DNA of 64,000 bases from Zoogloeaceae bacterium (lineage in GTDB: Bacteria; Pseudomonadota; Gammaproteobacteria; Burkholderiales; Rhodocyclaceae), in contig JACKLY010000007.1 of assembly GCA_024235655.1 (NCBI GenBank), forward strand, positions 62,001 to 126,000. The letters are read 5' to 3'. Shown in pieces: positions 26,767 through 34,817 of the stretch; position 1 is the first letter of the stretch, and each line of letters starts with the position of its first letter. A program made the translations under genes and the position numbers. Under the pieces are notes generated by a model, which saw only the letters and a program-made list of their open reading frames with translations, searched no databases and had not been told where the DNA came from.

Positions 26767-27663
26767 TTATAGGCCTCTCGCCCACGCCGGGCGTAGCGGC
26801 GCATGTTCCGGGTGCTCGATCGCCTGCTGCAGTTCACCAAGCAGTCGTGTCTTGTCCGCCCCCAGCGTGCCCTTCAGCGCCAGCCAGTTGGAGGCATGAT
26901 CACTGCGAAACACGGTGCGGCGCAGTTCCAGCGCCGAAATGAAACGCTCCAGCTCGACGAAAAGGCCGTGCTGGTCTAGTGGCTCCCAGCCGGGAAAACC
27001 GGCCCGGAAACGTTCCTCGCCCATCGGAAAACTGACCACCAGCGTCGACACATACTCCGGCTGCGTTGCATTCATCAAGCGCGCCGAATTTTCGGCATGT
27101 TGCACTGAAAGCCCCCGCCCGCCGAGGCCGTTGAGAATCATCACCGAACGCTTGATGCCCGCCTCACCCAGCTTTTCCAGCGCATCGCGGGTACTCTCGT
27201 AGCTTTCGCCCTTGTTCACCCGGGCCAGCACCTCATCATCACCTGACTCGGCACCGACATAGACCATGTCCAGCCCGGCCTCGGCCAGCGCCTTTACATC
27301 AGCCAGCGATTTCTTGCGCAGATTGCGCGGCAGGCAATAGCTGGTGATGCGATGCACGCCCGGCATATGCAAGCGAATCGCTTCGAGGATGGCCAGCAGG
27401 CGGCGGGTTGGCAGTACCGTGGCGTCGCCATCGGCAAGGAAGACACGCTTCACGTCTCCGCCGAAACGCTCACCGCAGCGACGGATGCTCTCCATCACCT
27501 CGTCTTCGCCGCGCGCGTGAAATGCCTTCTGTGGGGCGGTGTACATCTCGCAAAAGGTGCACTGATTCCATGAGCAGCCGTCTGTCACCGGCAGGATCAG
27601 CGAGTTGGCTTCGCTCGGGGGGCGAAAGACAGGTTCAACGTAACGAATGGGGATCGCGGACAT
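26767..27663 (-). CDS. Radical SAM protein with a CX4CX2C cluster motif
   Basis: This 298-residue protein carries the radical SAM core. The cluster-binding cysteines are in CSWNQCTFC near residue 30, spaced CX4CX2C instead of the usual CX3CX2C. They are followed by FLADGDATVLP (about 96) and the SAM-binding YVGAESGDDEVLARVNKG (about 136-153), which is Elp3/HemN-like. No extra Fe-S ligands or B12 domain are visible, and the specific reaction is unknown. It starts downstream of the terminator of the coiled-coil gene, so it probably has its own promoter in the 66-bp gap. Confidence 0.85.
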   Translation of the reverse strand: MSAIPIRYVEPVFRPPSEANSLILPVTDGCSWNQCTFCEMYTAPQKAFHARGEDEVMESIRRCGERFGGDVKRVFLADGDATVLPTRRLLAILEAIRLHMPGVHRITSYCLPRNLRKKSLADVKALAEAGLDMVYVGAESGDDEVLARVNKGESYESTRDALEKLGEAGIKRSVMILNGLGGRGLSVQHAENSARLMNATQPEYVSTLVVSFPMGEERFRAGFPGWEPLDQHGLFVELERFISALELRRTVFRSDHASNWLALKGTLGADKTRLLGELQQAIEHPEHAPLRPAWARGL

Positions 27664-27683
27664 GGAAATTGTGGATCAAACGT

Positions 27684-27711
27684 GAAAAAAGGCTGCCACA
27701 GGGGCAGCCTT
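27684..27711 (-). terminator. Intrinsic terminator after the coiled-coil gene
   Basis: AAGGCTGCC and GGCAGCCTT form a 9-bp stem with a short loop, followed on the minus strand by TTTTTT. It lies 19 nt after the stop of the coiled-coil gene. Confidence 0.88.
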
Positions 27712-27729
27712 GGCGGGCAGATAAAACCC

Positions 27730-28017
27730 TTACTTGAAGCGCGAACGGGCGGATTCAACAGCCTGCGCAATCGACTCCCAAGCCAGATCGAGGCCGGCCT
27801 TCATGTCTTCCCAGGCGCTGCCACTCGACTCCTGCAGTGTTTTCAGGTGTGCCTGTGCTTCATCGCGCTTCTGGCGCAACTCATCCAGATGCCTGGACAC
27901 TTCCGCGCGTGCACTCTCGGCCATGGCATCCTTGCGTGCCACCAGGCCCTCGATTTCGTGATTCCACTGATCCAGCTTGGAATGCATTTTCCGCACGTAT
28001 TCGTCTTTACCGCTCAT
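27730..28017 (-). CDS. Small cytoplasmic coiled-coil protein, function unknown
   Basis: The second of two adjacent ATGs (28017) is preferred because AGGGGAG lies 4 nt before it. The 95-residue product has no membrane segment and is strongly helical and charged. Heptad-like spacing runs through about residues 10-65 (VRKMHSKLDQWNHEIEGL and VSRHLDELRQKRDEAQAHL). The C-terminal WEDMKAGLDLAWESIAQAVESARSRF is amphipathic. Similar short coiled-coil proteins occur in many betaproteobacteria without known function. It is monocistronic, with its own terminator, and divergent from tpx. Confidence 0.75.
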   Translation of the reverse strand: MSGKDEYVRKMHSKLDQWNHEIEGLVARKDAMAESARAEVSRHLDELRQKRDEAQAHLKTLQESSGSAWEDMKAGLDLAWESIAQAVESARSRFK

Positions 28018-28239
28018 CATGCTCCCCTATCAAAATGTGAACCCAGCTTACGGTTGGATGGACTGTTGAAAATCAGATCCTCAATATCAGACCCCTGCAC
28101 CAATGATACATCCAGCATGCCGGGAAAATCGACTTTGCCGCCCGGGATAATGCCCACCTGATGCTTCAGGCGAACTTTTTCGATCGAAGGCAGCCAAACA
28201 ACAGACCCGATTCCGGGCTACATCACATAGAGGAAAACA

Positions 28240-28743
28240 ATGACAAGCACCGTAAGCCTTGGCGGCAACCCGATTCAGGTTGAGGGCAACTTCCCGCAGG
28301 CGGGCCAGCAAGCCCCGGCATTCACCCTCGTCGGCAAGGATCTGGCCGATGTATCCCTGGCCAGCCTCGCCGGCAAGCGCAAGATACTGAATATTTTCCC
28401 GAGCATCGACACGCCGACCTGCGCCACCTCGGTGCGCAAGTTCAACCAGCGTGCCAGCGAGTTGCCGGACACGGTGGTCCTGTGCATTTCGGCCGACCTG
28501 CCTTTCGCCCAGAGCCGGTTCTGCGGAGCGGAAGGGCTGAACAATGTGCAAACGCTATCCACCATGCGTGGCGCCGAATTCAGCCGCAACTATGGTGTCG
28601 CCATCACCAGCGGCCCACTTGCCGGCGTCACCGCACGCGCAGTGGTCGTCCTCGACGCCAACGACAAGGTGCTGCACAGCGAATTGGTCAGCGAGATCAA
28701 GAGCGAACCGGACTACACCTGCGCACTGAAAGCGCTGGGCTGA
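28240..28743 (+). CDS. tpx: Thiol peroxidase (atypical 2-Cys peroxiredoxin)
   Basis: The 167-residue product has the Tpx signature. The peroxidatic Cys is in SIDTPTCATSVRKF near residue 61 and the resolving Cys is in SRFCGAEG near 95. It reduces H2O2 and alkyl hydroperoxides using thioredoxin. Length and motifs are typical of the family, and the first residues show no strong secretion signal. It stands alone, with an upstream 219-bp divergent region and a hairpin after the stop. Confidence 0.96.
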   Translation: MTSTVSLGGNPIQVEGNFPQAGQQAPAFTLVGKDLADVSLASLAGKRKILNIFPSIDTPTCATSVRKFNQRASELPDTVVLCISADLPFAQSRFCGAEGLNNVQTLSTMRGAEFSRNYGVAITSGPLAGVTARAVVVLDANDKVLHSELVSEIKSEPDYTCALKALG

Positions 28744-28763
28744 TCACCGGCATTCAGACGCGT

Positions 28764-28800
28764 CGGCAAACGGACGCTGCGGGGTTCGTTTGCCGGTAGT
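28764..28800 (+). terminator. Terminator of tpx
   Basis: CGGCAAACG and CGTTTGCCG form a 9-bp stem with a 14-nt loop, followed by GTAGTTTTC. It starts 21 nt after the tpx stop. Confidence 0.65.
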
Positions 28801-28901
28801 TTTCGCTATCCGGCAAGCTCAGAAAACCTGACAGATTGTGATACCTTCAGCCGGATTCTGCACCCCGAAACCACAGCAGCACTGCGCTCATACAAACGCC
28901 A

Positions 28902-29627
28902 ATGGACACCTCCCCCTCAGCCCAATTCCGCGCCGGCGGCCGCGAAGGTTTTTTTGCCTTCCTGCCGCTATCGGTCGGACTGATTCCCTGGGCGATGGTC
29001 ACCGGCATGGCCATGGTCAGCGTCGGCTTTTCGCCACTGCAGGCCATGGGCATGAACATCATTGTCTTTGCCGGCACCGCGCAGCTCGGCACGCTGCCGC
29101 TCATCGCTTCCGGCGCGCCGCTCTGGCTGATCGTGGCCACGGCACTCGCCCTCAACCTGCGCTTCGTCATTTTCAGCGCAGCGATTGCGCAGGGGTTTCG
29201 TGGCATGGGCAGCGGGGTTCGCTGGCTCAGCGGCCATTTGCTGACTGATGGTGTCTTTGCCACCTGTGTTGCCAAGATGATGGAAACTGAGGACAGACAC
29301 TGGCGCCTCGGCTATTACCTCGTTCCTTCGATCTGGACTTGGCTCCTGTGGCAATGCTTTGCGCTGATCGGGGTGCTTGCCGCCGGCTCGATTCCCAAAA
29401 ACTGGTCACTCGAATTCATGGCCACCATCGCCCTGATGCTGCTTCTGCTGCCCATGGCAAAAATGCGCCCCATGCTGGTTGCAGCGGCAGCGGGTGGCGC
29501 GGCTGCCGTGATGCTCAAGGGCATGCCTTTGAAATTGGGGCTGATTGCCGCCATTTTCATCGGTATTGGCGCCGGCTTTGCTGCCGAACACTGGCAGGCG
29601 CGCGGCAAGGAAGGGGATAAGGCATGA
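28902..29627 (+). CDS. azlC: Branched-chain amino acid exporter, large subunit (AzlC family)
   Basis: This 241-residue membrane protein has the AzlC/YgaZ features. The N-terminal FRAGGREGFFAFLPLSVGLIPWAMV is followed by the conserved NLRFVIFSA (about residues 86-94) and about seven to eight transmembrane segments. AzlC/YgaZ works with the small AzlD/YgaH protein to export branched-chain amino acids or methionine. The azlD gene overlaps it by four bases (ATGA), which indicates a two-subunit unit. No leader or Lrp-type regulator is adjacent. Confidence 0.92.
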   Translation: MDTSPSAQFRAGGREGFFAFLPLSVGLIPWAMVTGMAMVSVGFSPLQAMGMNIIVFAGTAQLGTLPLIASGAPLWLIVATALALNLRFVIFSAAIAQGFRGMGSGVRWLSGHLLTDGVFATCVAKMMETEDRHWRLGYYLVPSIWTWLLWQCFALIGVLAAGSIPKNWSLEFMATIALMLLLLPMAKMRPMLVAAAAGGAAAVMLKGMPLKLGLIAAIFIGIGAGFAAEHWQARGKEGDKA

Positions 29628-29965
29628 GCCAGGAAACGGGTTACGACGCCAGTCTGTGGCTGATTTTCATTCTGGTCGGGCTGGCCACCACCCTACCGCG
29701 TGCCAGCTTCATCGTGCTCGGCAGCCGGATCTTGCTGCCATCCGTACTGCAACGGGCACTGCGCTACGCGCCGGCAGCCGCACTGGCCGGCATCGTGGTG
29801 CCGGACATCCTGCTGGTGAATGGCGATTTGTCACCGTTCAATCCGAAGCTGGCCGCAGCCATTGCCACCGTCGCCGCCGCCATGCTGTCACGCAACCCGT
29901 GGCTGCCCTTCATTGCCGGCATGGGAACCCTGCTCACCCTGCGCATGGGGCTAGGCTGGCAGTAG
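29624..29965 (+). CDS. azlD: Branched-chain amino acid exporter, small subunit (AzlD family)
   Basis: The 113-residue product has three to four transmembrane helices and the family motif LATTLPRASFIVLGSR near residues 18-33. The late segment SRNPWLPFIAGMGTLLTLR is also typical. It is the obligate partner of AzlC and overlaps its gene by four bases. Its stop lies 14 bp from that of the convergent marC gene. Confidence 0.9.
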   Translation: MSQETGYDASLWLIFILVGLATTLPRASFIVLGSRILLPSVLQRALRYAPAAALAGIVVPDILLVNGDLSPFNPKLAAAIATVAAAMLSRNPWLPFIAGMGTLLTLRMGLGWQ

Positions 29966-29979
29966 TTCGCCAGCCACAC

Positions 29980-30630
29980 TCAAGGCATCTGCTTGAGAAA
30001 GTCGATGATGCCGGTGGCGATGAACTGCACACCGATGCACACCAGCAGAAAGGCCATCAGCCGACGAATGCTGTCGATGCCTGCCTCACCGAGAAAACGG
30101 GATATCGCATTACCGGAGCGCAGCACCAGCAGGCAGATCAGGGTCACGACAGCAATCACCCCGATCATCAGCCCATAGCCCGTCACCCGGACCAGCCAAC
30201 CGCTCTGCGTGGCAATATCGCTGGACATGCCGATGACCACGGCAATCGAACCGGGGCCACTCATGGATGGCAAGGCCAGTGGCACGAAAGCCACATCGGC
30301 GGTTCCAGTATCATCCGCTGTCGGCGCATGCTCCCCCGGATCGGGAAAAAGGGTACGGAAACCAATGTAGGCGACCACCATGCCACCGGCAACACGCATG
30401 GCAGCAATCGAAATACCAAAGAATTCCATGATCAGGCTGCCGGCGACAAGCGCACCGGACAACAGGAAAAATGTGAACATGCATGCACGGCGCGCCGTGC
30501 GCCGACGCATTGAAGGCGACTGGCCAGCAGTCAGTGCAAGAAAGACCGGCAGCGTACTGAACGGATTGACGATCGGCAGCAGACTGAGCACGCCGGCCAG
30601 AAAAGTACTGAAGAAAAAACTGATATCCAT
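29980..30630 (-). CDS. MarC-family membrane protein
   Basis: The start at 30630 gives 216 residues beginning MDISFFFSTFLAGVLSLLPIVNPF, which fits the MarC family N-terminus. Six hydrophobic segments are visible, with the conserved FVPLALPSMSGPGSI in the third (about residues 115-130). The family (UPF0056, E. coli MarC/YchE/YhgN) is widespread and its transport role is still unclear; a link to multiple antibiotic resistance was withdrawn for E. coli MarC. It is monocistronic, downstream of the tRNA-Ala terminator. Confidence 0.88.
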   Translation of the reverse strand: MDISFFFSTFLAGVLSLLPIVNPFSTLPVFLALTAGQSPSMRRRTARRACMFTFFLLSGALVAGSLIMEFFGISIAAMRVAGGMVVAYIGFRTLFPDPGEHAPTADDTGTADVAFVPLALPSMSGPGSIAVVIGMSSDIATQSGWLVRVTGYGLMIGVIAVVTLICLLVLRSGNAISRFLGEAGIDSIRRLMAFLLVCIGVQFIATGIIDFLKQMP

Positions 30631-30690
30631 GTGCCCATTGTCCGGGATATCCGCAGGATTACCAAACGCCAGCCGCAAAGCGTACGGGTA

Positions 30691-30722
30691 AGAAAAAGGG
30701 CCCGGCGTTTAGCCGGGCCCTT
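30691..30722 (-). terminator. Intrinsic terminator of tRNA-Ala
   Basis: AAGGGCCCGGC and GCCGGGCCCTT form an 11-bp perfect stem with a 5-nt loop, followed on the minus strand by TTTCTT. It lies 5 nt past the encoded CCA end of the tRNA. Confidence 0.93.
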
Positions 30723-30727
30723 GGTAT

Positions 30728-30803
30728 TGGTGGAGAGGATGAGGATCGAACTCACGACCTCCTGATTGCGAACCAGGCGCTCTCCCAACTGAGCTACCCC
30801 CCC
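30728..30803 (-). tRNA. tRNA-Ala (anticodon CGC)
   Basis: The 76-nt cloverleaf closes fully. The acceptor stem pairs seven G with CCTCTCC, the D arm is GCTC-loop-GAGC, the anticodon stem is CCTGG/TCAGG and the T arm is GTGAG/CTCAT. The 3' CCA is encoded. The loop TTCGCAA gives anticodon CGC (codon GCG). The acceptor stem carries the G3-U70 wobble pair, the identity element for alanyl-tRNA synthetase, which supports the Ala assignment independently. Confidence 0.95.
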
Positions 30804-30815
30804 GATGTGCAGACG

Positions 30816-30843
30816 ATTATAGGATGCTTCCGGGGCATTTCAA
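30816..30843 (-). promoter_or_regulatory. Sigma-70 promoter of tRNA-Ala
   Basis: On the minus strand, TTGAAA (30843-30838) and TATAAT (30821-30816) are 16 bp apart, and the -10 box ends 12 nt before the tRNA 5' end. This is a near-consensus promoter. Confidence 0.85.
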
Positions 30844-30921
30844 AGAGGGCGAAACCGGCGTGCGGAACCTCCTGCTGCGGTTGCCTGTCCAGTCAATTGA
30901 GACCCATCACGGAGCTGAAAA

Positions 30922-31260
30922 ATGAATACCTCCTGCGATATCGCCCAGCGTCGCTGCATCCCCTGCGAAGGCGGTGTGGCGCCGCTGACAGATGAGGGCG
31001 CGCGCGCCCTGCTGGTGAATCTGGATGGATGGGAACTGGCCGGAAAAACGATCGAAAAAACTTTTCGCTTTGCCAGCCACTACGAGACCATGGCTTTCGT
31101 GAATGCCCTGGCCTGGATTTCGCACCGCGAGGATCACCATCCCGACCTGACCGTAGGCTATGCCGATTGCCGTGTTTCCTACTCGACCCACGCCATCGAC
31201 GGGTTGTCCGAAAACGACTTCATCTGCGCCGCCAAGGTGGATCGGCTGTTTGTGCTTTAG
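30922..31260 (+). CDS. phhB: Pterin-4a-carbinolamine dehydratase-like protein
   Basis: The 112-residue product matches the PCD/DCoH family. The motif HREDHHPDLTVGYADCRVSYSTH (about residues 73-95) contains the catalytic histidines, and WELAGKTIEKTFRF precedes it. The family dehydrates 4a-hydroxytetrahydropterin in tetrahydropterin recycling; some members serve Moco or other pterin repair. No phenylalanine hydroxylase gene is adjacent, so its substrate here is open. The N-terminal CIPCEGG motif is typical of the bacterial subgroup. Its TAG stop overlaps the convergent tsaC stop (TAA on the other strand) by two bases. Confidence 0.9.
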   Translation: MNTSCDIAQRRCIPCEGGVAPLTDEGARALLVNLDGWELAGKTIEKTFRFASHYETMAFVNALAWISHREDHHPDLTVGYADCRVSYSTHAIDGLSENDFICAAKVDRLFVL

Positions 31261-32243
31261 GCTTCGCCGGAACCACACACTGCACGGCGCAGGCGGTCGG
31301 CAACGGCACTCCACGCCGCCAGTACAGGAATCGCCTCGACAACAATCAGGTCGACACCGGCATAATCCAGATCGCGCAGGGCGGCATAAAGGTCGTGGGC
31401 GTAGCCCACTGGATCGGCAGGCAAGATTTTCCAGACATCGGCCGAGCCTGTCGGTGCGTCTCCCCCATGACACAGCACGCCACAACGGCGGCCAACGTCA
31501 TGCATGCTGCAAAGGAATGCGGGAATATCAGCGCGGGGCAGCATGCGCATCGGTGTCTGCGGGGCATAGTGCGCTTCAAGCGTACCCGAAGCACGCGGTG
31601 CGGCAGCGGTTGGCGCTTCCGGCATGAGGCCGCAGACGGCTTCGATTGCTGCCGGCGAGATATGGCCGGGGCGGAGCAACAACGGCCTGCCGGAACTGAG
31701 ATCAAGAATCGTCGATTCGATACCCACCACACATGGGCCGCCATCCAGCACCAGCGGAACGGCGTCGCCCAACTCCTCGCGCACATGCGCTGCCGTTGTC
31801 GGGCTGATACGGCCGAAACGATTGGCCGAGGGCGCTGCGATGCCACCACTGCCACCGGCCTCGGCAAAGGCACGCAACAAGGCCAGCGCCACCGGGTGGC
31901 CCGGCACGCGCAGGCCGACCGTATCCTGTCCGCCGGTGACTGCATCGGGCACGCCGGCCGCACGTTTGAGAATCAGTGTCAGGGGGCCGGGCCAGAAGGC
32001 TTCGGCCAATTCATAGGCCAGTGCAGGTATCTCACGTACCCAGCGGTCGAGATGCGCCGCTCCGGGGAGATGAACGATCAGCGGATGATCGGCTGGGCGT
32101 CCTTTGGCGGTGAAGATTCTGGCGACGGCAGCCGGATTGGCCGCGTCGGCACCGAGACCGTACACCGTCTCGGTCGGAATGCCGACCAGTTCGCCGGCCT
32201 TCAGCAATGCAACGGCACGGTCAATATTGGCAAGGTCACTCAT
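31257..32243 (-). CDS. tsaC: L-threonylcarbamoyladenylate synthase (Sua5 type)
   Basis: The start at 32243 is the ATG inside the end of purK, giving 328 residues; the upstream TTG codons are less likely. Residues 1-200 are the YrdC-like domain that makes threonylcarbamoyl-AMP for the t6A modification of ANN-decoding tRNAs. PTETVYGLGADA near residue 25 and KGRPADHPLIVHL near 49 are visible. The remaining 120 residues are the Sua5-specific C-terminal domain, with SGTLEAHYAPQTPM as its linker. It is the last gene of the folD-purE-purK-tsaC operon and overlaps purK by eight bases. Confidence 0.93.
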   Translation of the reverse strand: MSDLANIDRAVALLKAGELVGIPTETVYGLGADAANPAAVARIFTAKGRPADHPLIVHLPGAAHLDRWVREIPALAYELAEAFWPGPLTLILKRAAGVPDAVTGGQDTVGLRVPGHPVALALLRAFAEAGGSGGIAAPSANRFGRISPTTAAHVREELGDAVPLVLDGGPCVVGIESTILDLSSGRPLLLRPGHISPAAIEAVCGLMPEAPTAAAPRASGTLEAHYAPQTPMRMLPRADIPAFLCSMHDVGRRCGVLCHGGDAPTGSADVWKILPADPVGYAHDLYAALRDLDYAGVDLIVVEAIPVLAAWSAVADRLRRAVCGSGEA

Positions 32244-33378
32244 CAACAATGCCGATGGCAGCCCGCGCTTCCATTGCAGTCTTTACGGCGCGATCGAAGT
32301 CGTTGTCGATCACTGTGAAGTGCGCCATCTTGCGCCCGTGCCGCGCATGGTGCTTGCCATAGAAATGCAGCTTGAGATTCGGGAAAGCGTGCAGCCTTGA
32401 CCAATCCGGCTCACGGTAATTGCTGCCGTCAAACCAGAGGTCGCCGAGGATATTGACCATCACGGCGACCGAATGGGCACGCGCATCACCCAGCGGCAGG
32501 CCGCACAGGGCACGCACCTGTTGCTCGTACTGGCTGGTGACGCAGGCATCCACCGTGTAGTGGCCACTGTTGTGCGGGCGTGGCGCCATTTCGTTGACAT
32601 AGAGCTGGCCACGACTAACGAAGAACTCGACACCAAGGGTGCCGATGTAACCCAGCTTTTCGGCAATGTGTTCGGCGTACTCCGCAGCCGAGTCGCGCAG
32701 ACAGACCGATCCTCTTGCCGGGGCGATGGACACATCAAGAATGCCCTTGCGATGGCTGTTTTCGGCCGTCGGGAAGCATTTCACAACGCCGTTCTCGTCA
32801 CGCGCCAGCACCACCGAGACTTCGTAATCGAGGTGCAACTTCTGTTCGAGGATGCAGGTTTCGCCCTTGAAGGCATGGAAGGCGGCAAGCGCCTCCTCGC
32901 GGTCCTTGACCACCGCCTGCCCCTTGCCGTCGTAACCGAAGCGCGCCACCTTGAGAATGCCGGGGAAAAGCACGGCATTGGCGTTGCGGATATCGTCCTC
33001 GCAATGCACGGGGGAAAAGGCACCGTGCGGCAGGCCGTTGTCACGCAGAAAGGTCTTTTCGGCAATCCGGTTCTGGCAGACGGAAACAGCGGCCGCCGAT
33101 GGGCGTACCGGCAAAAATTTGGCCAGATAGTCGAGCGTGTCGGCCGGTACGTTCTCGAATTCGGTGGTAATCGCCGCGCAGTTTTGCGCCAGCTCATCGA
33201 GTGCCGTGTAGTCATCATAAGCCGCAGCCAGATGGCGCTCGGCGATCTGGCCAGCCGGACTATGCGGATCAGGGTCGAGCACCCAGACCTTGTAGCCGAG
33301 TTCGTGTGCTGCTGAAACAAAGAAGCGGCCCAACTGGCCGCCACCGAGCATACCGAGGGTTGCGGGAGGCAGGATCAT
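32236..33378 (-). CDS. purK: 5-(carboxyamino)imidazole ribonucleotide synthase
   Basis: This 380-residue ATP-grasp enzyme carboxylates AIR with ATP and bicarbonate in purine synthesis. The N-terminal motif LGMLGGGQLGRFF (about residues 9-21), the ATP-grasp segment ARFGYDGKGQAVV (about 148) and the catalytic NEMAPRPHNSGHYT (about 267-280) are present. The start at 33378 is the ATG; the longer frame begins with a weak TTG. It lies 8 bp after purE, whose product uses its product. Confidence 0.96.
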   Translation of the reverse strand: MILPPATLGMLGGGQLGRFFVSAAHELGYKVWVLDPDPHSPAGQIAERHLAAAYDDYTALDELAQNCAAITTEFENVPADTLDYLAKFLPVRPSAAAVSVCQNRIAEKTFLRDNGLPHGAFSPVHCEDDIRNANAVLFPGILKVARFGYDGKGQAVVKDREEALAAFHAFKGETCILEQKLHLDYEVSVVLARDENGVVKCFPTAENSHRKGILDVSIAPARGSVCLRDSAAEYAEHIAEKLGYIGTLGVEFFVSRGQLYVNEMAPRPHNSGHYTVDACVTSQYEQQVRALCGLPLGDARAHSVAVMVNILGDLWFDGSNYREPDWSRLHAFPNLKLHFYGKHHARHGRKMAHFTVIDNDFDRAVKTAMEARAAIGIVDE

Positions 33379-33386
33379 ACGAAGCC

Positions 33387-33887
33387 TCAAACAGCAGGCA
33401 GGTTCATGGACAGTACCTTCTCGGTCTGTGCCTGACGGAATGCCGCCAGTTTCTGTGCCAGTTCATCATCGGTGTTGGCCAGCATGGCGACGGCGAAGAG
33501 CGCAGCATTGGCTGCACCGGCTTCGCCGATGGCGAAGGTAGCCACCGGAATGCCTTTCGGCATCTGCACGATCGAGAGCAGCGAATCCTGACCGGACAAT
33601 GCCTTGGACTGCACCGGCACGCCGAGCACCGGCACCGTCGTCTTGGCAGCCAGCATGCCCGGCAGATGAGCAGCCCCTCCGGCACCGGCGATGATTGCCT
33701 TCAGGCCACGCTCACCGGCCAGACCGGCGTAATCGAACAGCAGGTCGGGGGTGCGGTGTGCAGAAACCACACGGCACTCGTGCGGTACGCCGAACTCCTT
33801 GAGAATGACGGCAGCGGCCTGCATGGTCGGCCAGTCGGAATCCGAACCCATGACGATGCCGACGACGGGATGTTTGGGCTGAATCAT
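33387..33887 (-). CDS. purE: N5-carboxyaminoimidazole ribonucleotide mutase
   Basis: The 166-residue product has the class I PurE motifs: GSDSDWPTMQ (about residues 14-23), SAHRTPD (about 43) and the loop GAGGAAHLPGMLA (about 72). It isomerises N5-CAIR to CAIR as an octamer in de novo purine synthesis. Its start overlaps the folD stop (ATGA), and purK follows after 8 bp. Confidence 0.97.
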   Translation of the reverse strand: MIQPKHPVVGIVMGSDSDWPTMQAAAVILKEFGVPHECRVVSAHRTPDLLFDYAGLAGERGLKAIIAGAGGAAHLPGMLAAKTTVPVLGVPVQSKALSGQDSLLSIVQMPKGIPVATFAIGEAGAANAALFAVAMLANTDDELAQKLAAFRQAQTEKVLSMNLPAV

Positions 33888-34735
33888 GCAGCGCTCCTTT
33901 CAGCGGCTTCCAGTGTATTGGCGAGCAGCATGGTGATGGTCATCGGGCCGACGCCACCGGGCACCGGCGTGATCGCCCCCGCCACTTCCTTGACGCCGTC
34001 GAAGTCGACGTCGCCGCACAGCTTGCCATCCGGCAGGCGATTGATGCCGACGTCGATGACCACCGCGCCGGGCTTCACCATGTCGGCGGTCACAAACTTC
34101 GGCCGGCCAACAGCAGCAACAACAATGTCAGCACGTTTCGTATGGAACGCGAGATCCTTCGTCTGCGAGTGGCAGACCGTGACCGTAGCACCGGCCTGTA
34201 GCAAGAGCATGGCCATCGGCTTGCCGACGATGTTCGAGCGGCCGATGACGACCGCCTCCGCGCCCTTGAGCTTGACGCCGGCTTCCTCGAAAAACTTGGT
34301 GACGCCGTAGGGCGTACAGGGAATGAAACGCGGCTGCCCCTGCATCAGCGCCCCGACGTTCTCGGCGTGGAAGCCATCCACATCCTTCTCCGGCGCAATG
34401 GCTTCGAGTACGAGGTCACTGTCGAAATGCTTCGGCAGTGGCAGCTGGACGAGAATGCCATGGATCTTCGGATCGGCATTGAGCTCGGCAATCTTCGCCA
34501 GCACGATCTCCTGCGCGACATCGGCCGGATACACGATCTTTTCTGAATGGAAGCTCGCCTTCTCGCAGGCGGCCACCTTGTTGCGGACATAGACGGCCGA
34601 GGCCGGGTCCTCACCGACGAGGATCACCACCAGGCCGGGGCGCGTTCCTTTTGCAGCGAGTGCTTCAGCGCGGGTCTTGAAGTCGGCGCGGAGTTTCTGC
34701 GCCAGGGCGTTGCCATCGAGGATCGTTGCAGTCAT
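33884..34735 (-). CDS. folD: Methylenetetrahydrofolate dehydrogenase/cyclohydrolase
   Basis: This 283-residue bifunctional enzyme interconverts methylene-, methenyl- and 10-formyl-THF and supplies one-carbon units to the purine enzymes encoded downstream. The catalytic Lys is in AVYVRNKVAACE (about residue 54). The conserved QLPLPKH (about 98) and the dinucleotide-binding VVIGRSNIVGKPMA (about 163) are also present. The C-terminal TPVPGGVGPMTITML is the family signature. It is first in folD-purE-purK-tsaC. Confidence 0.97.
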   Translation of the reverse strand: MTATILDGNALAQKLRADFKTRAEALAAKGTRPGLVVILVGEDPASAVYVRNKVAACEKASFHSEKIVYPADVAQEIVLAKIAELNADPKIHGILVQLPLPKHFDSDLVLEAIAPEKDVDGFHAENVGALMQGQPRFIPCTPYGVTKFFEEAGVKLKGAEAVVIGRSNIVGKPMAMLLLQAGATVTVCHSQTKDLAFHTKRADIVVAAVGRPKFVTADMVKPGAVVIDVGINRLPDGKLCGDVDFDGVKEVAGAITPVPGGVGPMTITMLLANTLEAAERSAA

Positions 34736-34758
34736 CTCAGTTCCAGCAAATGGAAAGT

Positions 34759-34787
34759 GGAAAGGCGAGCATTGCGCTCGCCTTTCC
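34759..34787 (-). terminator. Terminator of the iorAB operon
   Basis: GGAAAGGCGAGC and GCTCGCCTTTCC form a 12-bp perfect stem with a 5-nt loop in the 82-bp gap between iorB and folD. The T-run is weak on both sides, but the stem is strong and ideally placed. Confidence 0.7.
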
Positions 34788-34817
34788 CTTTGATCGGATG
34801 GTGTATTTTAACTCAAA

